Origin: Amborella trichopoda
Lineage: Eukaryota; Streptophyta; Magnoliopsida; Amborellales; Amborellaceae
DNA length: 64,000 nucleotides
Assembly: GCF_000471905.2 (NCBI RefSeq)
Contig: NW_006500104.1
Location: 3,657,203-3,721,202 of the forward strand
Direction of reading: 5' to 3'
The notes beneath the pieces were generated by a model that worked only from the letters and a program-made list of their open reading frames with translations, had not been told where the DNA came from and did not search any database. Each line of letters begins with the position of its first letter. Position 1 is the stretch's first letter. Shown here piece after piece: positions 22,450 to 35,767 of the stretch. The translations under genes and the position numbers were made by a program.

Positions 22450-22700
22450 AACATTCTCAATTAGACTCTAAATTCTTGGGGTATCACCTTTCTTCGATGT
22501 GCTTGCTCAATTCTTTGAACTGGGAGTACTGCCCCTGCGTGTTCTCCATCATCGTGTAGTTCTTTGAGCACCGTATCGACTTATGGTTGGTCAATATATC
22601 TTAAGAGGATTCTTTTGATAGGTTTCTTGTAGAGGATGTCATCTTTGATAAGGAAGTTGCTCGAAAATCTTCTTATAGGACTAGATATTTTTGTCTTTAA
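22450..22700 (-). pseudogene. Gypsy integrase N-terminal remnant
   Basis: Minus-strand frame reads IRRFSSNFLIKDDILYKKP, then LLRYIDQP, stop, VDTVLKELHDDGEHAG, resembling the LxRLAxxFFLxxGxLYKRxxDGxLLRCVxxxEAxxxLxEIHEGxCGxHxG segment ahead of the gypsy integrase core. The core itself is not recognisable between here and 20.5 kb. Confidence 0.6.
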
Positions 22701-22787
22701 CCTTCAAATGCCAGTTGGTTTGATTTATTTTTAAGAAGAGAAACGTTGATGACCCGTATTTGATCAATTCAAAGTTCATGAGTGTTC

Positions 22788-23470
22788 TCAAGCTATTAAG
22801 ACTTCATATTCTGCAATATTGTTGGTACAGAGAAAGTTGAGCCTTATAGTTATTTGAAAGAGTTTTCTCTCTGGAGAGCATAGGATGACTCCAACACCAG
22901 GGTCATATTCATTTCTAAGCCCATCAAAGTGTAGCTCCCATGTGGGATCCTCGATGACACAGAAGTCCTCAACTGGGAGATCGGTTTTGGTGAGTACGTT
23001 ATCAGATAACACATGATCGACTAAGTGATCAACAATTACTTGCCCCTTGACTAATTTTTGAGTTGTCAAATTCACTTAGGAGAATCCTCCATTTGGCTAG
23101 TCCCCCATTGAGAATAGGTCTTTGCAATAGGTACATGAGGGGATCCATCTTGGATATGAGCTTGATGGTATAAAAAACTACATTATGGCTTAGCTTTTGA
23201 GTCACCCACACCAAGGTTAGACAATATTTTTCCACATCTAAATACCGCATTTCATAGTCAAACATTTCTTATTGATGTAATAGATGGTCTTCTCATTTTC
23301 TTGGTCATCATACTGCCTTAACATCGACCCCATTGTCTTATATGTCACAGCAAGGTAAAGGACCAGAGGTTTGTTGGATCAGGTGGACTCAAGATTGGTG
23401 GGCTAGAAAGGTACTCCTTTATATGGTCAAACGCTTGTTGACATACCTCATCTCAATGGTTGCTCCGAAA
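22788..23470 (-). pseudogene. Gypsy RT C-terminus and RNase H
   Basis: Three frames joined by frameshifts: 23270-23470 (PLVLYLAVTYKTMGSMLRQ, where the family has LILYLSVxxxAxGxVLxQxD), 23029-23265 (EKYCLTLVWVTQKLSH, SKMDPLMYLLQRPILNG, LAKWRILLSEFDN) and 22788-23075 (HLVDHVL, WELHFDG with the first RNase H Asp, CTNNIAEYEVLIA). The last motif is characteristic of Tat-type plant gypsy RNase H. No intact reading frame. Confidence 0.85.
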
Positions 23471-23560
23471 CATTGTGACTCCAAATAAAAGAGTACTGAG
23501 ATGAGGCATGTCAACAAGCCTTGGACCATATAAAGGAGTATTCCACGAAACATGTAAAGT
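23415..23560. repeat. Inverted duplication at the RT breakpoint
   Basis: ACTCCTTTATATGGTC..CTTGTTGACATRCCTCATCTCA at 23418-23465 is repeated inverted at 23487-23560. RT homology coming from the right side of pol ends at this structure. Confidence 0.8.
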
Positions 23561-24020
23561 AGTATTCCACTAATTTAAAATGTTCAACGAAACATCGTGA
23601 CTCCAAATAAATCACTAGAGGGCAAATACATTTGGGGCTAAATTCACACATGTATTCCATATGTTAGAAACACAAATGTTTACATTTCATGCTAGGAATG
23701 GAAGAGTTCGGCTTAAATCTCTATTACAATTTAGTTCAACCTAAAAGCTTCGCTGAATACCTTTGATTTGGGCCTTGAAACCTATACATATGATTCTAGG
23801 AAAGAAAATATATAGACATCAAATAAATCAATACCAAGGGCATCACGAGCCCATATATCTGAATTAAATGCAGGGGTATCCTTCATATGGTTTGCTCCTT
23901 CTTCGATATTGGGCATCAAGTGAGTCCAAGTTTAATAACTTCTCCCTTTATCAGATTCTTGCACTGTACTTCAGAAAACAACAATATTCGTAAGCTGTTC
24001 CTTAACCAACAGTGGATATA

Positions 24021-24027
24021 GTCTCTC

Positions 24028-24059
<32 letters not shown>

Positions 24060-24060
24060 A
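24021..24060. repeat. CT microsatellite
   Basis: Forty bases of almost pure (CT)n with one G interruption. Confidence 0.9.
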
Positions 24061-26992
24061 CTCAAATATCAGGCAGAGTAACGTGCATGTCTTAGTCTTT
24101 AGAAAATTACTGATCAATTGAGCCCTTCCAAGAAACGAGGTGTATATAAGTATCCACGGGTTGACCTCTATCCATTTGTTGACCACACGCGCTTATCCTT
24201 CACAATCTAGCTTGAGACAATAACCATGTAGCTTCGTGTGAATTTGAATGCATTCACAGGTGATCCTTATGATAATGACATATTTAGTCAATGCCTATCC
24301 ATCTAATTTTCTAATTCAAACCCGCAACATAATTCTTATCCGTCATAGGTCGAGAAGCCATAACATAATTCGGTTGTATCTTCATATTTCTTCTACTGAT
24401 CCCTAATGACAAACCCTTTGATCATGAAAATTTCGGAAAATGATAAAGGACTCATAGACAGACACAATGGTCCAAGTCTCACTTCCAATGAATGATATAT
24501 GAGAGAGATATGGTTCATCGAAGTCGAATTAGGGAATTTGTGGGCTCATCCTTATTCAATATCCACACCTTTTAAGGTGATAGAGAATTAAGTCAGAAAT
24601 CCAAAGGTCCTGGTCCCATAAGAAAATTCCTCATGAATAAGGGGAAACCTCAATTTTAGTAACCGAGGGTCATCCTGCCTTTAACAGAGCGCATAAAACT
24701 CTTGATGGCCGATGGATATGGATTAGGGGTTAAACCGTCTCTGAATAATGTGAAACTTTAGGATGAGGGATATATGCCTCAAATAAGAATCTATGGAAGT
24801 CTCGGCTCAATCCCAAATGTTAAGTTTGGGAATGTCGATCAAGGCATATCTTGACCGCCTATGGATACAGATGATGGGGTTAAGCCAACTCTGAATATTG
24901 TCAAGTTTGTACAATTCATAGACTTAAAGGCATATAAGGCCTCATATATCATATTTGTAAGGATGCACCTCATTGTGATATCATATGATGAGGTTTTCCT
25001 TATACTCCATTTGTAAAACACTTTATCCTTGACCGACGACAGGTTCAAAGAGACATATTGCATCTCACCTAACTCATCTAGTGTCATGTAGAGACGTGTA
25101 TATGGTGTTGGAATTATGTCATTTCAAGGCCTTAAATTTGTACATTTTCAATGGCTCTATAGGTAAGTGGGAGTATGAGTGTGACATGGCTTTGGGATCT
25201 CAACACACTAGGACCAAGAGTCATGGAACCCCGATATGGTTGTGAGAGAATTTTGATATATGGAAGCTATCAAGCGGGTTAAAGGTTACTCCTTAGTCAG
25301 GGTCTGTTGTTCTATTATGCCTAGGATAATACTATATATATATGAGCTCAATGATAGAAAGTGTATGAGAAGGTTGGATCAACCAAGGGCATTGGTCTAA
25401 TTCATTGACTCTTAGAACCTTCTCGTGGAGTTTGCATACAGTTGTAATACATGTGAAGCCTACTCTTTCAAATCCACTGGAATTGAGCTATGGACATGTG
25501 CCAAGAGAGGAACCCTCGCACCTTATATATTGTGTGCATGTCCTCTAAGGGGTACACTTAAAATCCACATAACCCTTGGATTTAGGGTCACTCATCGATT
25601 TGAATTTGATATGATTAACATCATGAACCCCTAATTAAGCATCGTGGATCATTTACGAGAAGGTGATTTTGGATTCCAAGACTAGCCGAGTGGAATGCTC
25701 CGTGTTATGATTCAGTTTCTAGGATCCTAATTTCCATTGAAACTATTTTTATTCATTATGAAAATAATTTATTTTGATGAAAAATCATTAATACAATTTT
25801 TAGGGATTTTGAGATTTTTATGGATTTGTTTGAAACAAAAAAACCTATTTCGGTATTGGTTGGGCAAAATGGCACATGAGAACAATCCCCCAGAGCCACA
25901 TGTGGACACCCAAATTGCCAACGGGTGCCCAAGTGGCATCCATGGGGTCCCCATATCACCCCACATGAAGATGATGTGGGTGTGACGTCAACACTAGTGG
26001 GGACCCCCATGTCATTTACCATTGTGTTGTTATGCCTATTTAAGCTTGAATTTTAATATTTAAATTAAATAGTTTATTTGGAAATTAATTTTGGTACATG
26101 TTACTTGCCTAAAGTATGTGATTTGGTGCACATGTGTGTGTCCTTCTAGAAGGCGTATGGGGTTTGAAATATTAATCCTAACCCTAAAGGTAATTGGTCA
26201 TTATGCAGTTAATCACTTGCCTTACGTGACATAATATCATTGATCCCATATGGTCAAAAATTTTGGAAGGAAATATGGAATATTCATTTGGCTAGAACTT
26301 TGGACAGATGACAATAAGGGCATACCCTTGACATTGGTCATATGACTTTAATTAATTAATGAGCATAGGCAATTTTGTTGCAATGGGATATTGAAGGGAA
26401 TCTAAAGGATGATAAAGGTGTGAAATCCATATTACACATCACGATGGCTGATGGTGGATGGTAGACTAGGATCAAGCCTCTCTTTGTAGCCTTTGGTTTG
26501 AAACATGGAGGGCTTAGATTCAACACCTAGAAGCATCACATGCTATGTGCCTCAAATTGCTTATAAATATCCATCGCTTTTGCTCATTTCATAAGGTCTC
26601 TTTCTCTCACTCTAAAACCCATGCCCAAAATGCTGTCTCTCTCTCTCTCTCTAAGTGGGATTACTTGCCCCTTTATCTCTCATGTTTTTTTTGATCATCT
26701 CCTTCATAAGATTTATCAGACCATAAGCCCCATTAATGGTGTGAAATGGCTCCATGGCTCAAGTGATCTTAAGAAACCTCCATAGTTTGTTAAGATCATC
26801 TTCTTCTTTCCTGTAATTGATCTTTTACTCTGTTATTATTTCTTCATCTCAGCTTTGTTTCATGATCAATTTTATCATACTTCGATCAATTGATCCATTT
26901 GAATCCATATTAAACTATTCTCAATTATGAATCATTACTATGCAAATTGAGATAGTTTTGATTGCTTTGCTTCCACATTTTTATAAGGTTTG

Positions 26993-27500
26993 TTGATCTG
27001 TTTTTTTCTGAGATTTTGTAGCTCATGACAGTGAGCTAGAAGTACCCTTTTGAGCCTTGAAGATTCGTTTTGATAAGGAGTAACTTTGCCGAACTTTCCA
27101 TTGGGAAATGGTGCTTGATTCTTAAGTACGTTGACATAATTTCCTTTGATTTGACTCCTTGATTTGTTGAGTGCCATATCTGATTTTTTCTGAGATGATT
27201 CTAGCTTGTTACAGTGAGCTAAATCATCCGTATGAACCTTAGCAAGTTGATTTTATATAGAAAAATTTGTGCTATATAGTTCTATACTTTTATGTCATCG
27301 ATTGATGAGAGAATTGCTTAGTTTTCCATGGATTGATTTCGAATTCCCTCCAAGTATGATTACCTGATTTTCTGAGATAGATCTAACTCACATCAGTGAG
27401 CTAGAGGTCCATATCCTAGTTTTATTTTAGATACTTCGATTTTTCAAGAGAGAGTGTATGCTTTGATTTTGTGAGTAATTGAGAAGAGACTAGATCCAGT
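26993..27500. repeat. Threefold degenerate repeat, period about 183 bp
   Basis: The word CTGATTTTTTCTGAGAT followed by TAGCT and ACAGTGAGCTAGA recurs at about 26993, 27174 and 27358. Between the words similarity is weaker but visible (CCTTGAAGATTCGTTTTGAT against CCTTAGCAAGTTGATTTTAT). Confidence 0.6.
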
Positions 27501-29030
27501 CTTGAGTTTAATGCTCCCAGATGACTCCCACGATATCCATTTTTGAGTTCTATACTTTTGATGATACCTCCCATGCTTTTGATGAGATTATCAGTGGATG
27601 CTTGGCTTCCTTTGATTTGGTGATTCATCGGCCCTTGAATTTGTGAGTTTCCATCACATGTCTCCCACTGGAACATAGATAGGACCCTTGGCAGTAAACT
27701 GGGCACCCGAGAGCTCTAGATGGCTTCACATCGCCTTGTTGCACACTATACTTGTGCAATCACATGTCCAGGTACCTGTTTTTTCATTTGGTTATATGTT
27801 CACGTCATAGTTGATGTATAATTTAGCATTGTAAATTCATATGTTGCTGAATTTTTAAAGTATGTGTAATTCATGTGTAGTATTGAGTTTTATTCATGGA
27901 AATGATTATGTGGATGCGTAAGGGACACAAATAGAGCTGTCTCATCTCTTTAAGTGTATATTTGAAACCTTAAAGTCTCTGTAAGGCAGTCTCATTGCTG
28001 CAAATTTGTAAATATGGGTTGGAAATTGAGTTCTATTTTTGAAATTTTTGAATTTCATTGATCAGTCGTGTACCCTTGTGTTCTATTTTAGTAGTCTTGG
28101 TTTCTTATACACTATCATATGGGGCAAGGGAGTATATGCATCCCAGAGTTCATCTCAAATTGAGATGATGTCATGGTCTCTTATCATCGATCATTAGTCA
28201 CGATGTACATGTGTGAACAATGATATACTAGGAAGCTTATCATTCTGTATCAAATTCATCCACCTCTCATATGGAGAGGCATATAGGGGTCTCACATTTG
28301 AGAGGGTATGGATATCTTCTTTCATCAATCCATAGCCAATATGAACACTTGACCGATGTCAGATTGGAAAGGGTGTCATACTGCATCAAATTCCTTCAAT
28401 ATCTTATGAAGAAGCATTTATGAGCCGTAGGAGTAGATGTATCTTATAATTTGCTCACATTGAGATGTTTTGACTCCTCTCGTTATCTTTTTTCGTAAGT
28501 CAAGACTTGTACGAGCTAACTGACAAACATAACTTTAAAGGCATATTGGGGCCTTCATACAATGAGTCCTGGGCATATCATATCTTTATATCATAATAAG
28601 GGCATATCATAACAAATATCTCCAAGGATCATGGTCATTGTGCTTGCATATTTTATTGATTGTTTGTAAAGACGTCTATCTAGTGTCGATTAGATACTTG
28701 CCTCATGATTATGTCTTCAATTCATTAAGTATCTGTCAAGCATAGTCTCCTATGGTGACTAAAAACACACCCACCAAAACTGCCTTGGGTGTTGCATGCG
28801 TAAGAGAATCCCAAAAGGCATGTGATGTTCAGTGATTTTGGTGGTTTACCGACATTGATTATCCCTGCATTATGGTCATGCATGCATGCCTCAATTCCCT
28901 AAAGAATTCCTTTATTCTAGGAGTCCTGGATTAATTGTGGGACAAATACTCATCAAGTCACCACATCTCAATACATTATCATCATTTTCCCTTATTTCCA
29001 AGAGATCTCTCTTTTGGCTTCCCTATGAAA

Positions 29031-29600
29031 GCCTATAAATATCTATTAACGGTGAGATCCCTACTCATATGATACATGAGTTCTCCAAACCTTAACTTTC
29101 CTCGCTGGCTCTCTATCTCTTTGAATTCTGATCTTTCTGCTGCTATCACAAGCAGTAAGGACCATAGACTTTCCCTCAGCTGCTATTGGATTAGAGGGCA
29201 GCCACGACCAATCTTCCAACTTTCGGGTCATTGGCATATCCTCCTCTTCTTTAGAAGATTTTGAAGAAGGGGCTCATGAGGCAACCTTAGAGGGTGGACT
29301 TAAGAAAACTCTCAACTCAAATGAAGTTACCCGCCTGCAGGGGCTGGTGAAGAAGCTTCACTACGAGATAGAACATCATCAAATATGTATGATTTTTATG
29401 GAGGGGAAACTGACCATGCGAATGAAACCTTGGCCTCTGTCAAGCGGAAGGTGGGTAGGATCACTAAATTGAAACGTCTCAAGGAGTGATGCCCTAGCCT
29501 CTAGCCCCGTAGTAGCTATTTTCTTTTTTTATATATATTTTTGAATTAAATTGTAAGGGCTTTAGTCTTAAAACAATAGTATCAATAAAGCCCCTTATTT
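29031..29600 (+). other. Possible short transcription unit (TATA box to AATAAA)
   Basis: CCTATAAATATC at about 29030, an ATG at 29076 opening a 62-codon frame, a second open frame (about 29255-29420) with a charged, Leu/Lys/Glu-rich helix (RLQGLVKKLHYEIEHH), and AATAAA at 29583-29588. The two frames are offset. No family recognised; it could equally be LTR R/U5 sequence. Confidence 0.35.
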
Positions 29601-30279
29601 TTCTTATTTTGCATCTTCTTTTTCTTTCAATGCACATATATTTATTTATTAATTGCACAACATTCCTTTGATATGTTCGTTTTGAGTTTTATGTACCGTT
29701 GGTTAATAATCTTTGGATATATACTCCTACGCCAAAGGAGTTATCTATTGATCGTTCATCAAGAGTTGACAACTCAAGACTCTAGGCATAAGCTTTTTTT
29801 CTGATTTTCAAAACCCAAAAATTTACCCTTTTCTTTAAGAATTTTCCCAAGGGAATACCAGTAATATCGCAGGACCTATTGGTTGGGCCTCGTCCTCATC
29901 GTTAGGAGGACTCGGCCGGGGTCCAGCTCGAGGACGCACTCTCGAAAAATCGTGGGACCACGTGTATGTGGATCGATACCAATAGTAGGAGAGAAATTTT
30001 GGTGGCACATGAGTTAGGTACCTACCTTGCTCAGTGGGTTCGGGGAATTGTCTGACTCAGCTCCCTTTCCACAGAAAGCCTCGTAGCCTTGTCGACACAA
30101 TTTGGACTTTGCTTCCTTTCCACTAAGCACTGCACTGATCGGTCTACACACCTTATTATGTAAATTTGGGATTCTGAGCCCCTTTCATTTGTTAGTTTGA
30201 GTGTAGGTTTTTGGGTTGATAGATTAGAGAAGAGAAAAGGGAAGAGAAACGAAGAGGACCACCCTTGAATCTGGCGGTC

Positions 30280-30700
30280 TTTCAACCTGACCTTCACTAG
30301 GAGGTATTACCGGGGCCCGGGGCCTACCAGAGAAGGTACTAGGTGCGAGGCTTGAGTACCCTGAAGGATTAAAAAAACATGAGACTTTAAGACGAGCCCA
30401 TTGATAATATGCCTCCAAAGAGCCTCCTAAGGATTAGTCCGAATAAGAGTCGAAAGAGGTGAGATGAAGGAGAGAGAAGCAGAAGACAAATGATAGTAGG
30501 AGAGATGGGAGAAAAGAGACAAGGAAGAATAACCAATCCGACAGCCTCCCAACATTACCTCCCCTAGGAGGTATTACTGGAGCCTACAAAAAAAGTCCTA
30601 GCCAAGAGGCCTAGGAACCTCAAAGGATTCAAAGGACAAGAGTTTGCGGGACAAGCCCGTCGAGAATACACCCCCGAAGAGCCTCCTTGGGAATGATCAA
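30280..30700. repeat. Diverged direct duplication, about 150 bp, 265 bp apart
   Basis: CTAGGAGGTATTACYGGRGC, then AGAGCCTCCT, occurs at about 30297-30430 and 30571-30695 in the same orientation. This GC-richer patch contrasts with its surroundings. Confidence 0.65.
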
Positions 30701-31929
30701 GCGAGAAAAGTGAGAGGGTGAAAAGAGAGAGGAAAGAGAGATGAGAGAATGAGTGTGTGAGAGGCAGACGTGGGTGAAGAGAGGTGAGAGAGTGAGAAAG
30801 AGGAAGAGTGAGAAAGTAAAATTGATTTTTGTTTTTGGCCATAATGACCAATTTACCCCTTCATACTTCTGTAAAAATGACAACCATCCCTCAAAAGGGG
30901 CCTCTTGCCTTCCCTATCGTTTAGGCCTATTTTCAATGCTTTTCAATAACATTTTGAGCATTCCAATGTCATAGAAATGTTGGTCGTCTCGAGGTGATCA
31001 ATTTGATATGCATTTTGAGGCTTGAATCAAACTTTTAATGATGAACCTAAAATCCGGCCAAACACATAAACTTGACATTTCGATCTTCGATCTTGAACAT
31101 ATTATCACGTTTTCGATCTTTTTTATTATCAAATTGAAGGGGAGGTCGTTTAATCATTTTGCAGTGAAAACCTCTAGATTTGGAATCCATTTGATCACTT
31201 TTATATTTTTGAAGGTCATTGGAAAATGGGATTGCGGCAGTCGAAAAATTGTGACTTTCTTTGAGCTTCAATAGGATGCCTTCCTTTCCTTCATCCTCTA
31301 CAAATAGGTACTCAAAACTGAAGCTCTTCGAGTCACAATCGCAACGGACCCAGCCTTGAGGTCGTAGGAGTCTGAAATCTAGAGATATGGTCGTCGGAGC
31401 GATGACATATGCTGATGGAATTTCCTGCAATTTGTGATATTTTAATAAACTTCTCTCAAAGATTTCTCCTTATTCAGAGTCCGCATGGTGTGTGCCACTC
31501 GCCAAAATGTAGATCTCGGTGAGAGAATAACATAGTCAAATTTGGGGTCTATTTGCTTCAAGATGAGAGGGAACCAGGCTTCACAAGTTGCCTTGTTTTT
31601 GGAAAACATAGTTACTATTAGTAGTAACAGGTTCAAAGTGGCACAAGTGAATACTAAAAATCTTGCCATTTTTGGAAAGTAGGATCTAGAAAGGTTTGTC
31701 TAAGCTAAAATTTGATAGGGTGACTATTTTTGGCCTTCTGAATCCATTGGTGGTGGTCATGATCACTAGAAGTCTCTTGAGTACGCATCTAGCTATAGTG
31801 CACTATAGGCATGCTAAGAACCTGGGCCAAAAACTGATTTTGTACTTGTTTCTTCTATTCACACCCAAATTAGATGAAACTTGGAATACAAGATGGTGTT
31901 GTACCAACGCATGATTTAGCCAGACATGT

Positions 31930-32210
31930 CATCATAGGACTATGCAAAGATGTCTATATACTCAATTAAGAGGGATATCATCTTGCATTGTTCTACTGGT
32001 GCAAGAGAGTATCTAATTTTAGAAATCTTCAGATCTTCCTCAATTCCTAAGTTGGCATCTCAGGTTTCTTCAACAATAATGTAGGAGTACCATCGAATCT
32101 TATCATAAAATGTTCAATTTGGAACATGAGTTCCGCAAAGCGAGGTTCTTCATCTACCTCGAAATTTTGTTCTTCTTGATTTTCATCAGTAGATAAGTCC
32201 TCATTTTTTT
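31930..32210 (-). pseudogene. Gypsy pol: region ahead of RT
   Basis: Reads EEPRFAELMFQ, then LLIEYIDIFA, stop, SYDDMSG. The family has LLxEYxDIFAWSYEDMPGLDP just before RT, so the stop is the decayed Trp codon. RT proper does not follow; homology is lost by about 31.9 kb. Confidence 0.7.
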
Positions 32211-32739
32211 GATTTTATGTTTCCTCCTCGATGTGGCACAAGATTTTACCATGCTTATCAGGGGTCTTGAACTATATTTTCTACGGTAGGAGAAGTGTGG
32301 CTACTGGAGGTGCCCTTCGCAGGGTGTTTACATAGGCACTATGTGCCAACCCATTTTTTGGCAGAGGTATTTGGAAATGTCTTTGTATCCCTTTGGATGA
32401 TTCCATGGATAGGGGAGTGACATTCCAATTTTCAGTTTTGATTGCCCTAGTTGGTCTAGGGATCAAGGAGGTGGTAGTCACAGTGACGATTCAAACCGTG
32501 AGCCTTGACAGTTGTTGTTTAAAGGCTTTTCCTCTGAGGGAAATTCAATAATTACTTCTGGTTCCTAAAGGGATTCAATAATTACTCCTTTGAGTTTCTC
32601 GGACAATTTGAAGTCATTGATTGTCTGGGGAGATGATTCCTTTTGAAATATATGGATCATGGCGTAGTTTTTCTTGCTGTCAAAGGAGGGACTTCTTGGA
32701 TTTTTAGTTTTTCAGATAATTCCTTTTTCGGTACATTGA

Positions 32740-33085
32740 CAATGTCCAATCATACCCTAGCCACCCGTCCAATAGTTGGGAACTTCAGGCATTCGTGTAG
32801 AATAATTGTGGCGACACGGTTTTCATAAAGCCATGGCCTTCCCATAAGAAAATTAAAGGAGGGTTCAATGTCGAGGACCTAGAACCTGACTATTTGGACA
32901 ATCAGTCTAATCTTAAGGGTTAGAGGAATGATCCCTAAAGCTTCTCTTTGAGCCTCATCATAAGCTGCAATTAAGATATTTAAAGCCTCAAGGCAATTTG
33001 GGATAATCTAACCAGTAGAATGGTTTTTAGGGGGTAGATGTTAACAGATGCCCTGTTATCCATTATCACTATCCTTATCTCATAA
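32740..33085 (-). pseudogene. Gypsy aspartic protease
   Basis: Reads IVMDNRASVNIYPLKT, then AYDEAQREALGII, and VLDIEPSFNFLMGRPWLYE, the order seen in Tat-type retropepsins (IDNGSAxNVxPxxT, AFDGxxRExxG, VxDIxPxYNxLLGRPWxH). The active-site triplet is DNR (33052-33060) instead of DNG/DSG, and stops interrupt the domain. Confidence 0.82.
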
Positions 33086-33859
33086 CCGCTCATAAAAGAA
33101 GTGATATAGAGTGGATGAGTGTGGAAACGGTCAAACCTCGAGGGTCATCAACAAATGTGATAAGGTCAATGTGTTAGGAGGTTAATCATGCTCCTCAGCT
33201 ATTCGATACTAATGTGGGTAGGAACATGAATCATTTCCAGCACATCTTCGATCTATGCCTGGTGAATGAGTGGGTTGTTTTGAACGTCCATAATAGAGAG
33301 GGATGCTGGAATTTTTCTCAATTGAGCTGAAAGGTTATAATTTGTGATGGATTACGTTGTGTCCATTCCTTGTTCTTTCATTTTTTCAGTGGACACAACG
33401 GGACTTTGGTCGGCTTGGGAGGATTTCCAAGCCTCTCTTCTAGAATATTAGCTGTTAATTTTTGTGGCTTAAAATGACTCCCTTTCTTTGTGAGGTGGTC
33501 AACCTCTTGAGGGTCTCTATTGGCCACAATGATGACACCCAGTCTGGATTCATCTGGATTCTCACTTTCCTAATCTTGTGATGGGGTGTAGTCTCGGCTG
33601 ATTGAAATCATGTTTAAGCACATATTTTGATCAAATACCATCTTTAATAATAGTGTGCTCCTGAGGGGAAATGAAGAGGTTCCCTTTAGTATCATGTTAG
33701 TTTAGAATTTAGAGTCCCCCTTAAGTGGCTCATCTTCAATCATCACTATGTCGACTTAGCTAGGTCTGCCCTCTTTATGGGGTTCAATTTCAGGTTTCTT
33801 ATCATTATCCAGAAGCAGATTGGCAAATATGTCCATCTTTTGGTTAGAGGGAGCCTTTA
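33086..33859 (-). other. Gypsy gag-protease linker, degenerate
   Basis: Coding character is lost between the gag knuckle and protease; no extra domain is visible. Confidence 0.5.
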
Positions 33860-35752
33860 TTTAAGAGGTCCTTGATAATTCTCTTCAAGTTATAACACTC
33901 TTCGGTGCTATGGGTATCGTTCTAGTTGTAACCACACCATTTGGACTTGTCCTTAACCTCATATTTAGTTGCACTGGGTCTGGTTGAACAATGAGTCTTG
34001 CTTGCAGGATCTTAGTCAATATGGTGGAGAGCGGTTCCTGTAGTGTTGAAAGCTTAACTTCTAGAAAGGGCGCCTTGCCTCCATTATTTAAATTGTTATT
34101 GAAATTATTGGTTTTAGAGGTGCCCCTAAGGTGAATATTATTCTTGTGCTTGGGGCAAAGACAGTACCATGACAATTTGGCCTACCTGAGCAGTAGTATT
34201 ATCTTTCTAGTTGTTATTATAGCCCTTCAGTTTTGCTTGAGTTGGTACGGCCCCTGTCAGATTTTTTGGTTTCACATTAATGGCAGCAACCTTTGACCTT
34301 TTGTATAGAGCGACTAGGTCAATCATTTGTTGAAATGTGAAAAGTCGTAGCTCGTTTCTAAAAGAGTTTATATACTCTAGTAGAGAATTCTTTAGGCCCA
34401 TACTCATTTGGGAAGTCTCAAGAAGTACGCAATCAATAACCTTTGATGTAGATTCTTAGAATTGGTTGGCAATGTCGGGGAACAAGTCGCCTACGTTTTG
34501 TTTTGTTGCAGCCAACTCCCCGAGCATCATTGGTTGTTGTTTCGTCTAGCAATATTATTCGACAAAGCATCAAAACAATTCAGTGGGAGTTTGGTTGGGA
34601 TATTTTGATACTACTTCTCAGAATCACATTTAAGGTTGTTCGACGAGAGTGTATTGAAACATGGCCTTGAGACAGAGCGGTTTCTCTTCAAGAGCTAGAA
34701 TAGTAAACATGTATGTAATGACATCATTTTCAGGGTCATCTTTCCCGTTGAACTTATTTTCGAATTTGGGGAAGTTGAAACCCAAGGGAAAGAGTTCGAC
34801 ATACCAAGGAACGCCTTTAACATAATATCTTTGACGGAGTATGTTAGGAAATCCGATCATAGCTAAAGTCTCTTTTACTATTGATAATTTACCTTTTAGT
34901 TGGGCTAGCTCATTTGACTTGGGGGTCTTAACCTTAGTGGTTTGCTAGTTGCCCATAACTGATAGCATAGTTTAGGGTACAAGATATGCAGGTGATGTGG
35001 GCTGTGCCAGACTAGGAATAGGCTGACCTATGAAGTGGATGAAGCAAGTTTAGGAAGCGATATAGGAGAAGAGGTCTGTGTCGGGATGGTTGGTACCTAA
35101 CATGGAATTGGTGCATGTAGAGGTGTGTGATTTAGGGAGGAATACTGGTAGATCTTAGGAGCGACTTGAACTGGATGAGCCGAGGGCAGATAAGCTTGGG
35201 CCGTAAGTTGACTATCGGGGGTAGGTGTTCAGCATGTCCCTAGTAGGGATGACTAAAGGTTAGTGGTGCCGCCAGAGGATATCGAGCTGACTAGTACGAC
35301 TGATTAGGAGAATATTGGGTTGGTGCAGGTGCTAAACAAGCCACCTGCGAATGCTGCTATGAACAGGGGCAGCTTGATGGTTCGTTATACGTGACTTAAG
35401 GAGGGTGGTCAGGTGGATTGGTTATGAGACGGACTGTCTCGTGGTTGAGTCAGTTCTATGGGAGGTTCAGGATGGGAGGTTCAGGATGAGAGGTTTGGCA
35501 GTGTCGGCCCACCGACAGAGTTGAACAGAGATGACTCTACTAGTCAGAGGTAGAAGAGGCACCCTGACTTTGACTTGAGCAACTATTTGAGAACATAGGT
35601 GGGTTGTGTGGCTCAAGGAGGCTAGCACACCTCAGGAAAGTCTGGACTGACGATAGGTTCTTATCACTCGATTGTGAAGGAGTCATAGAACTCAAGAAGT
35701 TTTGCATCAAACTTAGGAAATTCGAGGTGGATGACCCAATGGAATGAGCCAT
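33860..35752 (-). pseudogene. Gypsy gag
   Basis: Pieces in order: Ser-rich N-terminus (35752-35540), FPLGFNFPKFENKFNGKDDP (34860-34630; family FPxGFxxPKFxxFNGxxDPxxH), LRLFTFQQMIDLVALYKRSK (34407-34207; family TFEELATRAxDME-like), and SKWCGYNxNDTHSTEECYNLKRIIKDLL near 33870-33940, the CxYHxxxxHxTxxCxxLKxxIExLI knuckle-like end of Tat gag. Several stops and frameshifts. Confidence 0.72.
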
Positions 35753-35767
35753 GACGACTCGGGTTAT

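Larger units (their letters stand above)
23640..31400. other. Unassigned block inside the gypsy element
   Basis: About 7.8 kb separating the RT start (near 31.9 kb) from the RNase H end (23.5 kb). No retroelement protein could be read in it. It contains a CT microsatellite (24021-24060), a threefold 183-bp repeat (26.99-27.5 kb), TATA-like boxes at about 26563 and 29031, and diverged duplicated segments at 28.2-28.4 and 30.3-30.7 kb. Most likely one or more nested non-coding insertions such as LTRs. Confidence 0.45.

Noticed and set aside
25756..26022. 88-codon minus-strand ORF
   Set aside because: Cys/Gly/His-rich but without a regular zinc-binding spacing; overlaps ORFs in two other frames in inverted-repeat sequence.
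31047..31430. 127-codon minus-strand ORF as part of gypsy pol
   Set aside because: No RT, RNase H or integrase motif could be found; composition is unremarkable.
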